A stretch of 64,000 nucleotides of DNA from Georgenia subflava (GTDB lineage: Bacteria; Actinomycetota; Actinomycetes; Actinomycetales; Actinomycetaceae): NCBI RefSeq assembly GCF_009193155.1, contig NZ_VUKD01000001.1, positions 1 through 64,000 on the forward strand. Direction: 5' to 3'. Below are positions 18,276 through 27,053 of the stretch, in pieces (positions within the stretch are counted from its first letter, which is position 1; the number at the start of each line of letters is the position of its first letter). Below the pieces are notes generated by a model that worked only from the letters and a program-made list of their open reading frames with translations, made no database searches and had not been told where the DNA came from. A program made the position numbers and the translations under genes.

Positions 18276-18665
18276 TCAGAGGTAGTGGCAGACGTCCTCG
18301 GGTGGACAGGTGGTCGGATCGGCTCCTGCGGCGTGGTCGCGTAGCTCAGCGATCGCGGTCCGCAGCTGCTGGAGCTCGGCGATCTGGCGGTCGATGGTTT
18401 CGATCCGGGCTTTGAGCAGGTCGGTGACGTGCCGGCACGGTGCCTCGCCGCCGTCGCGGATCTGGAGCACCTGACCGATCTGGGCCAGGGTCAGGCCGGC
18501 GGCCTGGCCGCGGTGGATGAAGCCCAACCGGCCCAGCACTTCGGCGTCGTAGTCGCGGTACCCGGACCGTGTTCGCTCCGCCGGCGGTAGCAGCCCGACG
18601 TCCTCGTAGAACCTCAGGGTCTTCGTGCTGGTGCCGGCTGCCTGCGCCACTTCACCGATTCTCAT
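18276..18665 (-). CDS. merR: MerR-family heavy-metal transcriptional regulator
   Basis: This 129-residue protein has an N-terminal HTH (MRIGEVAQAAGTSTKTLRFYEDVGLLPP), a long dimer helix, and cysteines at the head of that helix (GEAPCRHV) and in the C-terminal loop (TTCPPEDVC), the metal-binding layout of MerR/ZntR-type activators. It is divergent from merA with the operator in between, so mercury is the likely signal, though Cd/Pb/Zn sensors look similar. ATG 18665 is chosen because GGGAGG lies 9 bases upstream; ATG 18674 directly abuts that site. Confidence 0.88.
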   Translation of the reverse strand: MRIGEVAQAAGTSTKTLRFYEDVGLLPPAERTRSGYRDYDAEVLGRLGFIHRGQAAGLTLAQIGQVLQIRDGGEAPCRHVTDLLKARIETIDRQIAELQQLRTAIAELRDHAAGADPTTCPPEDVCHYL

Positions 18666-18682
18666 TCGCCTCATCCTCCCTC

Positions 18683-18714
18683 TTGACCTTCCAGCGTACT
18701 GGAAGGTTCATGCT
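18683..18714 (+). promoter_or_regulatory. MerR-type promoter/operator of merA
   Basis: TTGACC (18683-18688) and CATGCT (18709-18714) are separated by 20 bp, the stretched spacing typical of MerR-activated promoters. Inside lies the perfect dyad ACCTTCCAG-CGTA-CTGGAAGGT (18686-18707). The -10 faces merA, 27 bases before its ATG. The MerR gene starts on the other side. Confidence 0.85.
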
Positions 18715-18740
18715 GTTCTCATCGAGACGGGAGAAGATTC

Positions 18741-20171
18741 ATGGCGCGTACATACGACCTGGCAGTGATCGGGTCCGGCGGCGCGGCGTTCGCTGCGGCG
18801 ATCCGGGCCACCACCTTGGGCAGGACGGTAGTCATGGTCGAGCGCGGCACGATCGGTGGCACCTGCGTGAACACCGGGTGTGTGCCGTCCAAGGCGCTGC
18901 TCGCGGCCGCCGAGGCCCGGCACGTCAGCCTCGATGCCAGCCGATTCCCAGGCCTCGCCGCGACGGCGGGCCCGATCGACATGCCCGTGCTGATCGCCGG
19001 CAAGGATGAGCTGGTGGGCTCGCTACGGGCCCACAAGTACGTCGATCTTGCCGCCGACTACGGGTGGGACCTGCGCCAGGGTGACGCCACCTTCACGGGC
19101 ACGGCCGGGAACCCCGTCCTGCAAGTCGTCTCTCCCGACGGCTCGGTGGAGGCTGTCCACGCCGAGCACTATCTCCTCGCCACCGGCTCGGCCCCCTGGG
19201 CGCCGCCAGTCGCCGGGCTCGAAGAGACCGGCTACCTGACCTCCACCACGGCGATGGAGCTCGACCACGTCCCCGACTCCCTCCTGGTCCTCGGCGGCGG
19301 CTACGTCGCCCTCGAGCAGGCCCAGCTCTTCGCCCGCCTTGGCTCCCGCGTGACCATGCTGGTCCGCTCCCGGCTGGCCTCGCACGAGGAGCCCGAGGCC
19401 TCCACTGCTCTCCTGTCAGCCTTCACCGACGAGGGCATCGACGTCATCCGCCGCGCCGTGCCAACGGAGGTGCGCCGCGATGAGGCCACAGGCGAGGTCG
19501 TCGTCAGCGCCACAGTCGCCGGCACGACCCAGGAGTTCCGCGCCGCCGACCTGCTCGTCGCAACCGGCCGGCGAGCCGTCACCACGGGTCCCGGCCTAAC
19601 CGCCGTGGGCGTGGAGACCGGTGAGCTCGACGAGGTCGTCGTCGACACACGGCTACGGACCACCAACCCGCGGATCTGGGCCGCCGGCGATGTCACCGGT
19701 CAGCGCGACTTCGTCTACGTCGCCGCTGCCCACGGCACCCTCGCCGTCGACAACGCCCTCACCGGAGCCCGCCGAGAGGTTGACTACCGGCACCTGCCCC
19801 GGGTCATCTTCACCAGCCCCACCCTCGCCGCCGTCGGGATGACTGACCGGCAAGCCCGCGCGGCCGGGATCCGGTGCGAGTGCCGCGTCCTGCCGCTCGA
19901 ACACGTGCCGCGCGCCATCGTCAACCGGGACACCCGGGGACTCATCAAGATGGTCGCCGACGCAGACACCGGCCGCATCGTCGGCATCACAGCCCTCGCC
20001 AAGGACGCCGGCGAGCTCGCCGCCACCGGTGTGTACATCCTCGAGGCCGGCATGACGGTCGATCAGGTCGCCCGACTGTGGAGCCCATACCTGACCATGT
20101 CCGAAGGTCTCAAGCTCACCGCACAAGCCTTCACCACCGACATCACCAAGCTCTCCTGCTGCGCGGCCTGA
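18741..20171 (+). CDS. merA: Mercuric reductase MerA (no N-terminal HMA domain)
   Basis: This 476-residue FAD/NAD(P)-dependent disulfide oxidoreductase reduces Hg(II) to Hg(0). The FAD site is AVIGSGGAAFAAA; the redox pair is Cys42/Cys47 (GGTCVNTGCVPSK); the second nucleotide site is LVLGGGYVALEQA; the C-terminal mercury-binding pair is Cys473-Cys474 (KLSCCAA). The Tyr in SPYLTMSEGLKL matches the catalytic C-terminal Tyr of MerA. The absence of the HMA extension is usual in many Gram-positives. A GGGAGAAG ribosome site precedes ATG 18741. No merB, merT or merP is nearby. Confidence 0.95.
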   Translation: MARTYDLAVIGSGGAAFAAAIRATTLGRTVVMVERGTIGGTCVNTGCVPSKALLAAAEARHVSLDASRFPGLAATAGPIDMPVLIAGKDELVGSLRAHKYVDLAADYGWDLRQGDATFTGTAGNPVLQVVSPDGSVEAVHAEHYLLATGSAPWAPPVAGLEETGYLTSTTAMELDHVPDSLLVLGGGYVALEQAQLFARLGSRVTMLVRSRLASHEEPEASTALLSAFTDEGIDVIRRAVPTEVRRDEATGEVVVSATVAGTTQEFRAADLLVATGRRAVTTGPGLTAVGVETGELDEVVVDTRLRTTNPRIWAAGDVTGQRDFVYVAAAHGTLAVDNALTGARREVDYRHLPRVIFTSPTLAAVGMTDRQARAAGIRCECRVLPLEHVPRAIVNRDTRGLIKMVADADTGRIVGITALAKDAGELAATGVYILEAGMTVDQVARLWSPYLTMSEGLKLTAQAFTTDITKLSCCAA

Positions 20172-20222
20172 GCAGAACTTCCTGGGCGGCTGGGGCTCGC
20201 AGGCACCGCAGGCTGCGCGACT

Positions 20223-20313
20223 TTGCACCACGCCCACGTCATCATCACCGAGGGCGCCTCGCTACGGCTCAAGCGAGGCCATAGCCGGACGCAGGGTGGT
20301 CCCCTTGAACTAA
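20223..20313 (+). pseudogene. C-terminal remnant of an IS21-type IstB helper ATPase
   Basis: From TTG 20223 the frame reads LHHAHVIITEGASLRLK. If one inserted C near 20272 is ignored it continues EAIAGRRVVPLN and stops at TAA 20313. This resembles the end of actinobacterial IstB-like proteins (L-HHA-V-TEGAS-RL). Upstream sequence is not IstB. About 30 codons survive, so this is a scar of an IS21-type element beside merA. Assignment is by recognition only. Confidence 0.5.
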
Positions 20314-20792
20314 CCCTCAGGGAGATCAGCTGACCGCGGACAGGGAGACGAACTGTCCACCCCAGGGGCATCATCTGTCCACGAGGACATCTCGCTGTCT
20401 TGACAGGAGCGTCGGCGACGGTGCCATCGGCCAGCATGTGCACCGTGATGACCCGGGAGCGCCACGTCAGCCGCACCTACCCGGCGGTGTTCATCATGAC
20501 CCGAGCCGCGATTGCGGCCTCACGGATCTGGACTCCTTCACGGGCCGTCTCGCGGTGCAGGCAGCTCACCGAGGTCCTTGTTCCCCGGCGGACGGTGGCC
20601 TCGGGTGGCGGTCTGCGTGGTGTGCTGGGGTACCGGCATGCCGGCGGACTCGGCAGACCCGGCCCATCCGCCTCACCGACGCCGACAGCATCCAGGCGGT
20701 GGCAGGGCGAGTACCCCTTCGTGTGACCTCGGGTCAGCGGACCGCTCAAGAGAGGTACATCTCCCAACGATGAGCCTGTACCCGGTGCAGCT
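20314..20792. other. Unassigned region between merA and the F510_1955 gene
   Basis: About 480 bases with open frames on both strands but none with a good start or known motif. A minus-strand frame reads VQIREAAIAARVMMNTAG, stop, VRLTWRSRVITVHMLADGT, which looks like broken coding sequence of unknown family. Together with the IstB scar this suggests decayed mobile DNA. Confidence 0.35.
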
Positions 20793-21673
20793 TCAGGGTC
20801 CGACGATCGGCTCCCATGTCCGGCCGCCATCGTTGGTGCGGACCACGTGGGTGCCGAACGCGGCCAGGTAGGTGTCCTCGTCCACCGCGGTGAACGCACT
20901 CGGCTCACCGTTCTCCGGTCCGGCAGAGGCCCACGCCTCCTTGAAATGCCACAGCACTCCGGCGGCGTCCAGGCCGACTAGGGCGGTTGCCTCTTCGCCG
21001 CCAGGGGGGAGGTGGTCGACGACGACAAGTGGGCGGGGCGGCTGCTTCTCAGCCGGGCTGAACGTGAGTGCGCCGTCCGTGCTGACGAGCAGGCCTTCAG
21101 CGGTCGTGGCCACGATCCGGTCCGGGTCGGCCGGATCAACATCGAGGTCCCGGGCCGGCAGGCTCGCCGCCTGCTGCCACGTGCCGCCGGCGTCGTCGCT
21201 GCGCATCACCGCACCGGTGGCCGAGTCCAGGCCGTAGACCCGGTCATCGACAGCGGTCAGGCCGTGGAAGTCACTCTGCCCGCCCAGGGACACCTCCTCC
21301 CAGGTCTGGCCGCCGTCGGCGGTGAGGATCAGGCCCAGGTTGCTCGGCCCAGGATCGTCTGGCGCTGGATGGCCGCTGGCCAGGAACGTGTCGTCGTCGA
21401 CGACCGTGAAGCCCCCATCAGATCGGTCCGGGAAGTGCCGACCAGGCGCGCTCCGGCTTCGTCGTCGGCGGTGTACAGACCCTGGTGGGTGGCGACGTAC
21501 ACAGCGCCGTCGGACGGGTTCATGCCCAGGCCGTGGACGTGACCGAAGGAGGTGGCCGGGTCGGTCGTGACCGGCGCTGGTGGGTTCTCTTCGGTCGCGG
21601 GCTGGGAGCAGTCGGTCAGCACTAAGGCCACAGCCACGCCCAGGCTCATCCGGGCAGCGCATGACACGGACAC
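20793..21673 (-). pseudogene. F510_1955-type exo-sialidase-like copper-island lipoprotein, frameshifted
   Basis: The N-terminal part starts at GTG 21673 with a lipoprotein signal (SLGVAVALVLTDC) and ATSFGHVHGLGMNPSDGAVYVATHQG, the start of F510_1955-family beta-propeller proteins. At a run of five C (21412-21416) the frame is lost; reading resumes one frame over with GFTVVDDDTFLASGHP and runs to THVVRTNDGGRTWEPIVG. One missing base in the run explains it. These proteins are named glycosylhydrolases by fold but travel with DUF305 and copper genes; the real role is unknown. Either a true frameshift, slippage-controlled, or a sequencing error. Confidence 0.8.
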
Positions 21674-21758
21674 AGAACTCTCTTTCGGCTGGTGGACCAG
21701 GTGACCGGCGACCTGCCGCCTTGGGGATTGGGGCAGACCACCGTCAGTAGGGCTAGGT

Positions 21759-22403
21759 TCACCGGTCCTGCAGCATCTGCTCCATCTGGGCGATCTCTGC
21801 CTGCTGGTCGTCGATGATCGTCTGCGCGAGCTCGAGCGCCTGGGGGTTCTCCCCGTCCGCGAGCTCCTCCTCGGCCATGGTGACCGCTCCCTGGTGGTGG
21901 GCGGTCATCAATTCCAGGAAGCGGCGGTCGAAGTCGGTGCCGGACAGACCCTCGAGCTCGGCCATCGCCTCCCCCTGGCTCATCCCGTCCATCTCCATGC
22001 CGCCGTGGCCTTCCATGCCACCCATGGGCTCGATGTCCTCGCCCCAGGCCTGCAGCCAGGAGGTCATCTGCTCGATCTCCGGCCCCTGTGCGGCGGAGAT
22101 GTCTTCTGCGAGCGACCGCACGTCCTCGTTCTCCGCCTTCTCCACCGCCAGGTCTGCCATCTCGATTGCCCCCTGGTGGTGGACGATCATCATCTGCGCG
22201 AACATCGTGTCGGCGTCGTTGTGGGCCTGGGCGACCGCTCCGTCCCCGGTCGAGCCGGTGGGTTCCGCAGGCGTCGGTTCCTGGGTGGCGGCGCTCGTTG
22301 CGGTTGTGGTCTCGGCGGGCTCCTGCGAGCCGCCGCACGCGGCCAGGGTCAGGGCGAGGACGAGCGCGCCGGTGCCGGCGGCCAGGCGGGAGGTGGTCTT
22401 CAC
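21759..22403 (-). CDS. DUF305 lipoprotein, two HHxGA units
   Basis: This 214-residue lipoprotein has the lipobox ALTLAAC followed by a Thr/Pro/Glu linker, then two ferritin-like DUF305 repeats, each with a di-His: MMIVHHQGAIEMA and LMTAHHQGAVTMA. Between them lies a Met/His-rich loop (PMGGMEGHGGMEMDGM) that could bind Cu(I). DUF305 proteins sit in copper-resistance clusters and probably bind copper outside the cell; biochemical proof is thin. It is encoded beside copRS-like genes with a tandem CopR-type box upstream at 22485-22507. Confidence 0.9.
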   Translation of the reverse strand: MKTTSRLAAGTGALVLALTLAACGGSQEPAETTTATSAATQEPTPAEPTGSTGDGAVAQAHNDADTMFAQMMIVHHQGAIEMADLAVEKAENEDVRSLAEDISAAQGPEIEQMTSWLQAWGEDIEPMGGMEGHGGMEMDGMSQGEAMAELEGLSGTDFDRRFLELMTAHHQGAVTMAEEELADGENPQALELAQTIIDDQQAEIAQMEQMLQDR

Positions 22404-22484
22404 GGGGTGGCTCCAACGGTCGAGGCGATAAGTCTTCCGCTAGTGAACGCGAGCGGGGGGCACCGACGCCAGCCAGGGTCGTGG

Positions 22485-22507
22485 TCTTCATCGAGTCTTC
22501 ATCGAAC
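22485..22507 (-). promoter_or_regulatory. Tandem CopR-type box upstream of the DUF305 gene
   Basis: TTCATCGAGTC-TTCATCGAACC is an 11-bp-period direct repeat (minus strand: TCGATGAAGACTCGATGAAG). The same arrangement occurs three more times in the window, each upstream of a copper gene. OmpR/PhoB-class regulators bind two such repeats on one face of the helix, and the corynebacterial CopR box has the same TGAAGA core and spacing. Confidence 0.7.
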
Positions 22508-22599
22508 CCGGCCGAGATCTTCGTCGCACGTGCACCGTCTGCCCGCACGAGCTGCGGGAGAGTGTCAGCCGTTCCCCGTGATCGGGTGGAGGAGGCGAC

Positions 22600-22755
22600 G
22601 TGTCGGTGCAGCTATGGGCCACCGTCGTGGCCGTGTGCGTCGGTTGCGTCGGCCTGGCGGTGTGGGTGGTGTCGGCGATCTTTCCTGCCCGGCGGTCGTG
22701 GCAGTGGCGAGACGCCCTGCTCAGGCGGGGTCAGCGGCGGGGAGCTCGACGGTAA
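22600..22755 (+). CDS. Possible 51-residue single-helix membrane protein
   Basis: GTG 22600 follows GGAGGAGGCGAC, an excellent ribosome site. The frame encodes VSVQLWATVVAVCVGCVGL, AVWVVSAIF and a basic tail (RRGQRRGARR). One helix with two cysteines, positive inside. It is divergent from the DUF305 gene, shares its CopR-box region, and its 3' end runs 35 bases into the kinase gene on the other strand. Function unknown; a small copper-induced membrane peptide is possible. Confidence 0.45.
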   Translation: MSVQLWATVVAVCVGCVGLAVWVVSAIFPARRSWQWRDALLRRGQRRGARR

Positions 22756-23833
22756 ACGTCGCACCTTGCCCCTTGCCGGGACTGGCGGCGGTGACCTCTC
22801 CGCCGTGGGCGCGCACGATCGACCGGGTCACCGCCAGACCAATCCCGGAACCGCCATGGGCGCGGTCTCGGGCGGTGTCGGCCCGGTAGAACCGTTCGAA
22901 GACGTGCGCCAGGTGCTCGGCCTCGATGCCGTCCCCGTCGTCGGCGACCTCGATGCGGACAGCTGCCTCGTCCCGGGTGGCGCTGACGACCACGTGCCCG
23001 CCAGGGGCGGTGTACCGCAGGGCGTTGTCCAGCAGGTTGGTCAGCACCTGGCCCAGCCGGTCCAGGTCTGCGTAGACCGCCGTGGTTCGTACCCGCTCCG
23101 GGACAGCGGCCCGGAGGTTGATCCGGCGGGCGGCGTACCGGGCGGCGGCCTGGGCCACCGCGGCGTCGATGAGCGCGCCGACCTGTACCGGTTGCCGGTG
23201 CATCGTCAAGCGTCCCTCCTCTGCGGTGGTGACCAGGGAGATGTCTTGGGCCAGACGCGACAGGCGGGCTACCTGGTCGCGCAGCATGGCGAGGACCTCC
23301 TCGTCCACGGGCACGACGCCGTCCTGAATGCCCTCGAGGTAGCCGTCCAGAGCTGCCACCGGGGTGCGCATCTCATGGGCGAGGTCGCCGAGCATCCGGG
23401 TGCGGGTCTGCTCGATGTGGCCCAGGTCGGCGGCCATGGTGTTGAACGACCGGGCCAGGTCGTCGAACTCTGCCCCCATGCCGACGGTGGGCACGCGGGC
23501 GGTGTAGTCACCGCCCGCGACCTGCGCGGCGGCCTCCCGCACCGTGGTCAGGGAGTGGCCGATGCGTCGCGTGACGAACACACTGACCAGGACCGACGTC
23601 GCCAGGGCCGCCGCCAGGGCCAGACCCAGTGAGTAGGCCGAAGCCGTGGCGAACGCCTCCTCTGTGTGGCGCACTACCCCCGGGTCGGAGGTTCCGGAAC
23701 GCTCGATGTGGAGGTGGAAGACTGCGGGTCCGATGGCGGTTGCCACCGCCCACGCGGTCACCGCTCCCGCCAGGACGACGACGACGATCGCGGCCAGCAG
23801 CCGTGGCGCCAGGCCCCACCGGGCAACCCTCAA
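22721..23833 (-). CDS. copS: CopS-like sensor histidine kinase
   Basis: This 370-residue kinase has two membrane helices (about residues 10-33 and 67-88) around a short sensor loop of about 35 residues with HLHIERSGT, then HAMP, H-box (GDLAHEMRTPVAAL), N-box (LLDNALRYTA) and G boxes (VADDGDGIE, GGSGIGLAV). The HLH in the loop could bind copper. The start is TTG 23833, overlapping the regulator stop (TTGA), so translation is coupled. It should phosphorylate the adjacent response regulator. Copper as signal is inferred from neighbours and boxes. Confidence 0.9.
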   Translation of the reverse strand: MRVARWGLAPRLLAAIVVVVLAGAVTAWAVATAIGPAVFHLHIERSGTSDPGVVRHTEEAFATASAYSLGLALAAALATSVLVSVFVTRRIGHSLTTVREAAAQVAGGDYTARVPTVGMGAEFDDLARSFNTMAADLGHIEQTRTRMLGDLAHEMRTPVAALDGYLEGIQDGVVPVDEEVLAMLRDQVARLSRLAQDISLVTTAEEGRLTMHRQPVQVGALIDAAVAQAAARYAARRINLRAAVPERVRTTAVYADLDRLGQVLTNLLDNALRYTAPGGHVVVSATRDEAAVRIEVADDGDGIEAEHLAHVFERFYRADTARDRAHGGSGIGLAVTRSIVRAHGGEVTAASPGKGQGATFTVELPAADPA

Positions 23834-24540
23834 CGGCCCGGGCCCATGCGGTAGCCGATCCCGCGGACGGTACGGATAAACGCCGGATCCGCCGGGTCGT
23901 CACCGAGTTTGCGGCGCACGTGCCCGATGTGGACGTCGACCAGGTGCTCGTCCCCGACCCAACCCGGGCCCCACACCGCCTCGATGAGCTGCTCCCGGGA
24001 GAAGACCATCCGCGGGCGGACTGCCAGAGCGGCGAGCACGTCGAACTGGGTCCGGGTCAGCTCCACCGGCACGCCAGCCAGGTGAACCTCCCTGCCAGCG
24101 ATGTCGATCTCGAGCTCGCCGAACGTCAGCGGCCCGTCCACCTCGTCGGCTGTGCCGGTGCGGCGAGGCCGGCGCAGCACCACCCGCACTCGCGCCACCA
24201 GCTCCCGTGGGCTGAACGGCTTCGTCAGGTAGTCGTCCGCACCCACCGACAGGCCGACCAGCTTGTCGACCTCCTCGGCGCGGGCCGTGAGCATGATGAT
24301 GTAGCAGTCCGAGAACGTGCGCACCTGCCGGCACACCTCCACCCCGTCCATGCCAGGGAGGCCCAGGTCCAGCACGACCACGTCCGGGTTCCACCGTCGG
24401 GCCAACCCCACCGCCTCGGCGCCGTCGCCGAGGGCCTCCACCTCGAACCGGTCCCGCCGCAGATAACTGACGACAAGCTTGGCAAGGGGCTCCTCGTCCT
24501 CCACGACAAGCACCCGGGCACCCCGATCCGTCACGCTCAT
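23830..24540 (-). CDS. copR: CopR-like OmpR/PhoB-family response regulator
   Basis: About 236 residues: receiver domain with acidic pair VEDEE, phospho-Asp in VVLDLGLPGMDG, Thr in IMLTARAEE, Lys in YLTKPFSPREL, then a winged-helix DNA-binding domain (REQLIEAVWG, DVHIGHVRRKLGDD, TVRGIGYRMG). ATG 24540 is preferred (AGGA 8 bases upstream); ATG 24549 is possible. It is divergent from the Csp-type copper protein gene, with a tandem box between them. It likely binds the four 11-bp-period boxes in the island. Confidence 0.92.
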   Translation of the reverse strand: MSVTDRGARVLVVEDEEPLAKLVVSYLRRDRFEVEALGDGAEAVGLARRWNPDVVVLDLGLPGMDGVEVCRQVRTFSDCYIIMLTARAEEVDKLVGLSVGADDYLTKPFSPRELVARVRVVLRRPRRTGTADEVDGPLTFGELEIDIAGREVHLAGVPVELTRTQFDVLAALAVRPRMVFSREQLIEAVWGPGWVGDEHLVDVHIGHVRRKLGDDPADPAFIRTVRGIGYRMGPGR

Positions 24541-24611
24541 GGCGTCCATCCTGCCCGCGAACGCGCCCCGGCAAGCTCACCGGGACCGGGACGGACATGC
24601 TGGCTGAGGGA

Positions 24612-24632
24612 TCTTCATCGAATCTTCACAGT
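24612..24632 (+). promoter_or_regulatory. Tandem CopR-type box between copR-like gene and Csp gene
   Basis: TTCATCGA (24614-24621) is followed 11 bases on by TTCACAGT (24625-24632), a degenerate second half. It is placed to autoregulate the two-component genes and to drive the copper-storage gene at 24741. Confidence 0.6.
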
Positions 24633-24740
24633 CGAACAGCACTCCCCCGAGTGCGCGGCGCACTGCACCGACCTAGCGTCGAGACGACCCGGGGCGGCGC
24701 CGACCGAAGGCCCGCCCATCCCGAGCGGAAGGACGGACCA

Positions 24741-25142
24741 ATGCGAACCGCCGAGATGATGCAGACCTATCCTGCCGAGATCAACCTCGACCGAGACCTC
24801 CTCGCCAAGACCGTGGAGACCCTTGTCGCCTGCTCCCAGGCGTGCACCGCCTGCGCGGACGCCTGTCTGAGCGAAGACATGGTCACCGAACTACGCAAGT
24901 GCATCCGGGCCAACCTGGACTGCGCCGACATCTGCGACACCACCGCCCGGGTGCTTTCCCGCCACACCGGCTACGACGCCAACATCACCCGGACCGTGCT
25001 CCAGGCCTGCGCACAGGCCTGCAAGTCCTGCGGGGACCAGTGCGAGGCCCACGCGGGTCACCACGAGCACTGCCGCGTCTGCGCCGAAGCCTGCCGCGCC
25101 TGCGAGCAGGCCTGCAACGACCTGCTCGCCGCCATCGCCTGA
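24741..25142 (+). CDS. Csp-type four-helix-bundle copper-storage protein (DUF326)
   Basis: This 133-residue protein has 16 cysteines, mostly spaced CxxxC or CxxC along helices (CSQACTACADAC, CAQACKSCGDQC, CRVCAEACRACEQAC) plus HAGHHEHC. Csp proteins form tetramers of four-helix bundles whose cores bind many Cu(I) ions. No signal peptide is visible, so it is the cytosolic type. GGAAGGACGGACC precedes ATG 24741; the frame is open further 5' without support. Divergent from copR-like gene. Confidence 0.92.
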   Translation: MRTAEMMQTYPAEINLDRDLLAKTVETLVACSQACTACADACLSEDMVTELRKCIRANLDCADICDTTARVLSRHTGYDANITRTVLQACAQACKSCGDQCEAHAGHHEHCRVCAEACRACEQACNDLLAAIA

Positions 25143-25235
25143 GCATAACCACCAAAGCGGCGCTCGACCGCCCGTCAGGCGAACTGCAGCGGCGCCCCGT
25201 CTCCCCCGGGCCACACGAAAAAGGAAGCTGAACCT

Positions 25236-25871
25236 GTGCCGACCAACGAGGAGAACAACGCCGAGACGCACGGCCCCGGCGAGAGCGGGCCGCACCACCG
25301 GGGGCCGACGCACGCCTCAGGGACGTCGCACGAGCCGAAGAAGATGTACCTGCGGTTCGCGGCGATGCTCCTGACGGCCATGGTCGTCATGTACTGGGTC
25401 ATGTTCCTCGGCTCCTGGGAGTGGAGCCACGTCCGCTTCAGCCAGAGCCGGGTCTTCATGGCCATCACCATGGGCGGCGCCATGGGACTGGTCATGCTCG
25501 CGTGGATGCTGAACATGTACAAGAACACCAGGGCGAATGTCGCCGTGGTCGTGATCAGCCTGCTGCTCCTGGCCGGCGGGACGTTCCTGGACCGCAGCCA
25601 GGCAACCGTCGACGACACCGCCTACATGAGAGCGATGATCCCCCACCACTCCCTCGCCATCACCCGGTCCGAACGTGCCGGGATCGAGGACGTCCGAGTG
25701 TGCGAGCTCGCCGTCGAGATCAGCGAGGCTCAGCGGCGCGAGATCTTCGAGATGGACTGGCTCATCAAAGACATCGAGCGCAACGGCATCGCGTCGTCGC
25801 CGCAGGAGGCCGACGCCCGGTCCGTCCCCGCCTACGAGGAACCAGCCGAGCGCCAGTGCCCGACCGGGTGA
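25236..25871 (+). CDS. Membrane-anchored DUF305 protein
   Basis: This 211-residue protein has a His-rich N-terminus (GPHHRGPTHASGTSHE), three hydrophobic segments (AAMLLTAMVVMYWVMFLG; FMAITMGGAMGLVMLAWML; VAVVVISLLLLAGG), then one DUF305 unit with MIPHHSLAITRSE. GTG 25236 has GGAAG upstream. It probably belongs to the same copper-response unit as the Csp gene 93 bases upstream. DUF305 units are linked to copper handling; this one has only one di-His and a Cys pair split across the domain (RVCELA, RQCPTG). Confidence 0.85.
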   Translation: MPTNEENNAETHGPGESGPHHRGPTHASGTSHEPKKMYLRFAAMLLTAMVVMYWVMFLGSWEWSHVRFSQSRVFMAITMGGAMGLVMLAWMLNMYKNTRANVAVVVISLLLLAGGTFLDRSQATVDDTAYMRAMIPHHSLAITRSERAGIEDVRVCELAVEISEAQRREIFEMDWLIKDIERNGIASSPQEADARSVPAYEEPAERQCPTG

Positions 25872-25983
25872 AGCGCCCGGTTACCGCCCCTTGGCGCGGC
25901 GGGGACGGTGCAACGCGAGCAGCTGCGATGGGCGCGACGTACGCGCCGGACTCCGTCGTGCCGGGCGGGCCGCACGCCTCACA

Positions 25984-26889
25984 TCAGGGCGTGGACATCT
26001 CTTCCAGCCAGGCGAGTGGCTCCGTGGTGGTGAGCTCGTCGTCGACATGGACCTCGAAATGCAGATGCGGGCCGGTGGAGTTGCCGTTGTTGCCCACCCC
26101 CGCGATGACGTCACCAACGCTGACCTGCTGCCCGACACTGACATATAGGTCCGAGGCGTACATGTGGTTGTACCAGGTGTAATACGTCCGGTCATCGATC
26201 TCGTGCTCGACAATGACGAGCATGCTCGACCGGCCATCCTTGCCGGCACCGACATAGGTCACGACCCCGTCGGCAACCACGTGGATCGGTGTGCCTAGCG
26301 GCGCAGCGAGGTCGACGCCGGTGTGGAACTGGCTGCCGCCGCCGAGCGGGCCGACCCGGTACCCGTAGTGGGAGGTGATGCGGTAGCGCCCCGCATCGAG
26401 CGGCATACCGACCTGCTGGCGTTCTGGTGCCACCGCGGCCCGCAGCCCGCTCGCCCCACCGTCGTCCTCTGCCAGCTCGTCCCGCTCCTCGGCCCGCGAG
26501 GCGTGGACCACGGTCGCCCTGGCCGGAGCGGCCGCCACTCTCGCGAGCACCGTTGCACCGGAGGACTCCAGCGCCGCTCTCGCCGCCGAAGCCTCCAACG
26601 TCTCGAGCGCACTGACCGCTACAGGGACCACGACCGCACGACCGGATGGGGCGGCCTTGTCGACAGAGCTGCCCGCCCAGGAAGTCGACCCGACCAAGGA
26701 CGCTGCCACCAGAACCGCGGCGGCCGGCGTCACGCGGGAGAACCGGGACCGACGGGCCTGGTCCTTGCGGAGATCTCGCCGACGCGAGGCCGACGTCCGG
26801 GACGCATGCTTCGAGCTCCGTACCTCCACGCGACCGACGGTCCTTGGGAGACCCGTGGGGGTGTGTCGATCTCGCCCGGCATGCGTCAC
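25984..26889 (-). CDS. M23 peptidase (copy 2)
   Basis: This 301-residue paralogue of the gene at 3424 has a basic N-terminus, a hydrophobic segment near residues 55-72 (TPAAAVLVAASLVGSTSWAG), a helical Ala/Glu-rich linker, then an M23 domain with HTGVDLAAPLGTPIH and PHLHFEVHVDDELTTT. The zinc residues are intact. It probably cuts peptidoglycan peptides at the cell surface. ATG 26889 or GTG 26829 may start it. It is convergent with the DUF305 gene. The 5' side faces the IS110 element. Confidence 0.85.
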   Translation of the reverse strand: MTHAGRDRHTPTGLPRTVGRVEVRSSKHASRTSASRRRDLRKDQARRSRFSRVTPAAAVLVAASLVGSTSWAGSSVDKAAPSGRAVVVPVAVSALETLEASAARAALESSGATVLARVAAAPARATVVHASRAEERDELAEDDGGASGLRAAVAPERQQVGMPLDAGRYRITSHYGYRVGPLGGGSQFHTGVDLAAPLGTPIHVVADGVVTYVGAGKDGRSSMLVIVEHEIDDRTYYTWYNHMYASDLYVSVGQQVSVGDVIAGVGNNGNSTGPHLHFEVHVDDELTTTEPLAWLEEMSTP

Positions 26890-27053
26890 CGAGGCTTGCC
26901 GTTCCGCTTCCCTGATCTGACAGTGATGATGTGTGTGGTGGTTCCTCGGGTGGTCTGACTCACGATCTGACCGACGCCTCGGCTGTCTTGTTTGCGATAT
27001 GTCGGCTCGCTCGAGGGACCATCACGCACGCGACCGGACGGGCGCTGTGACCT

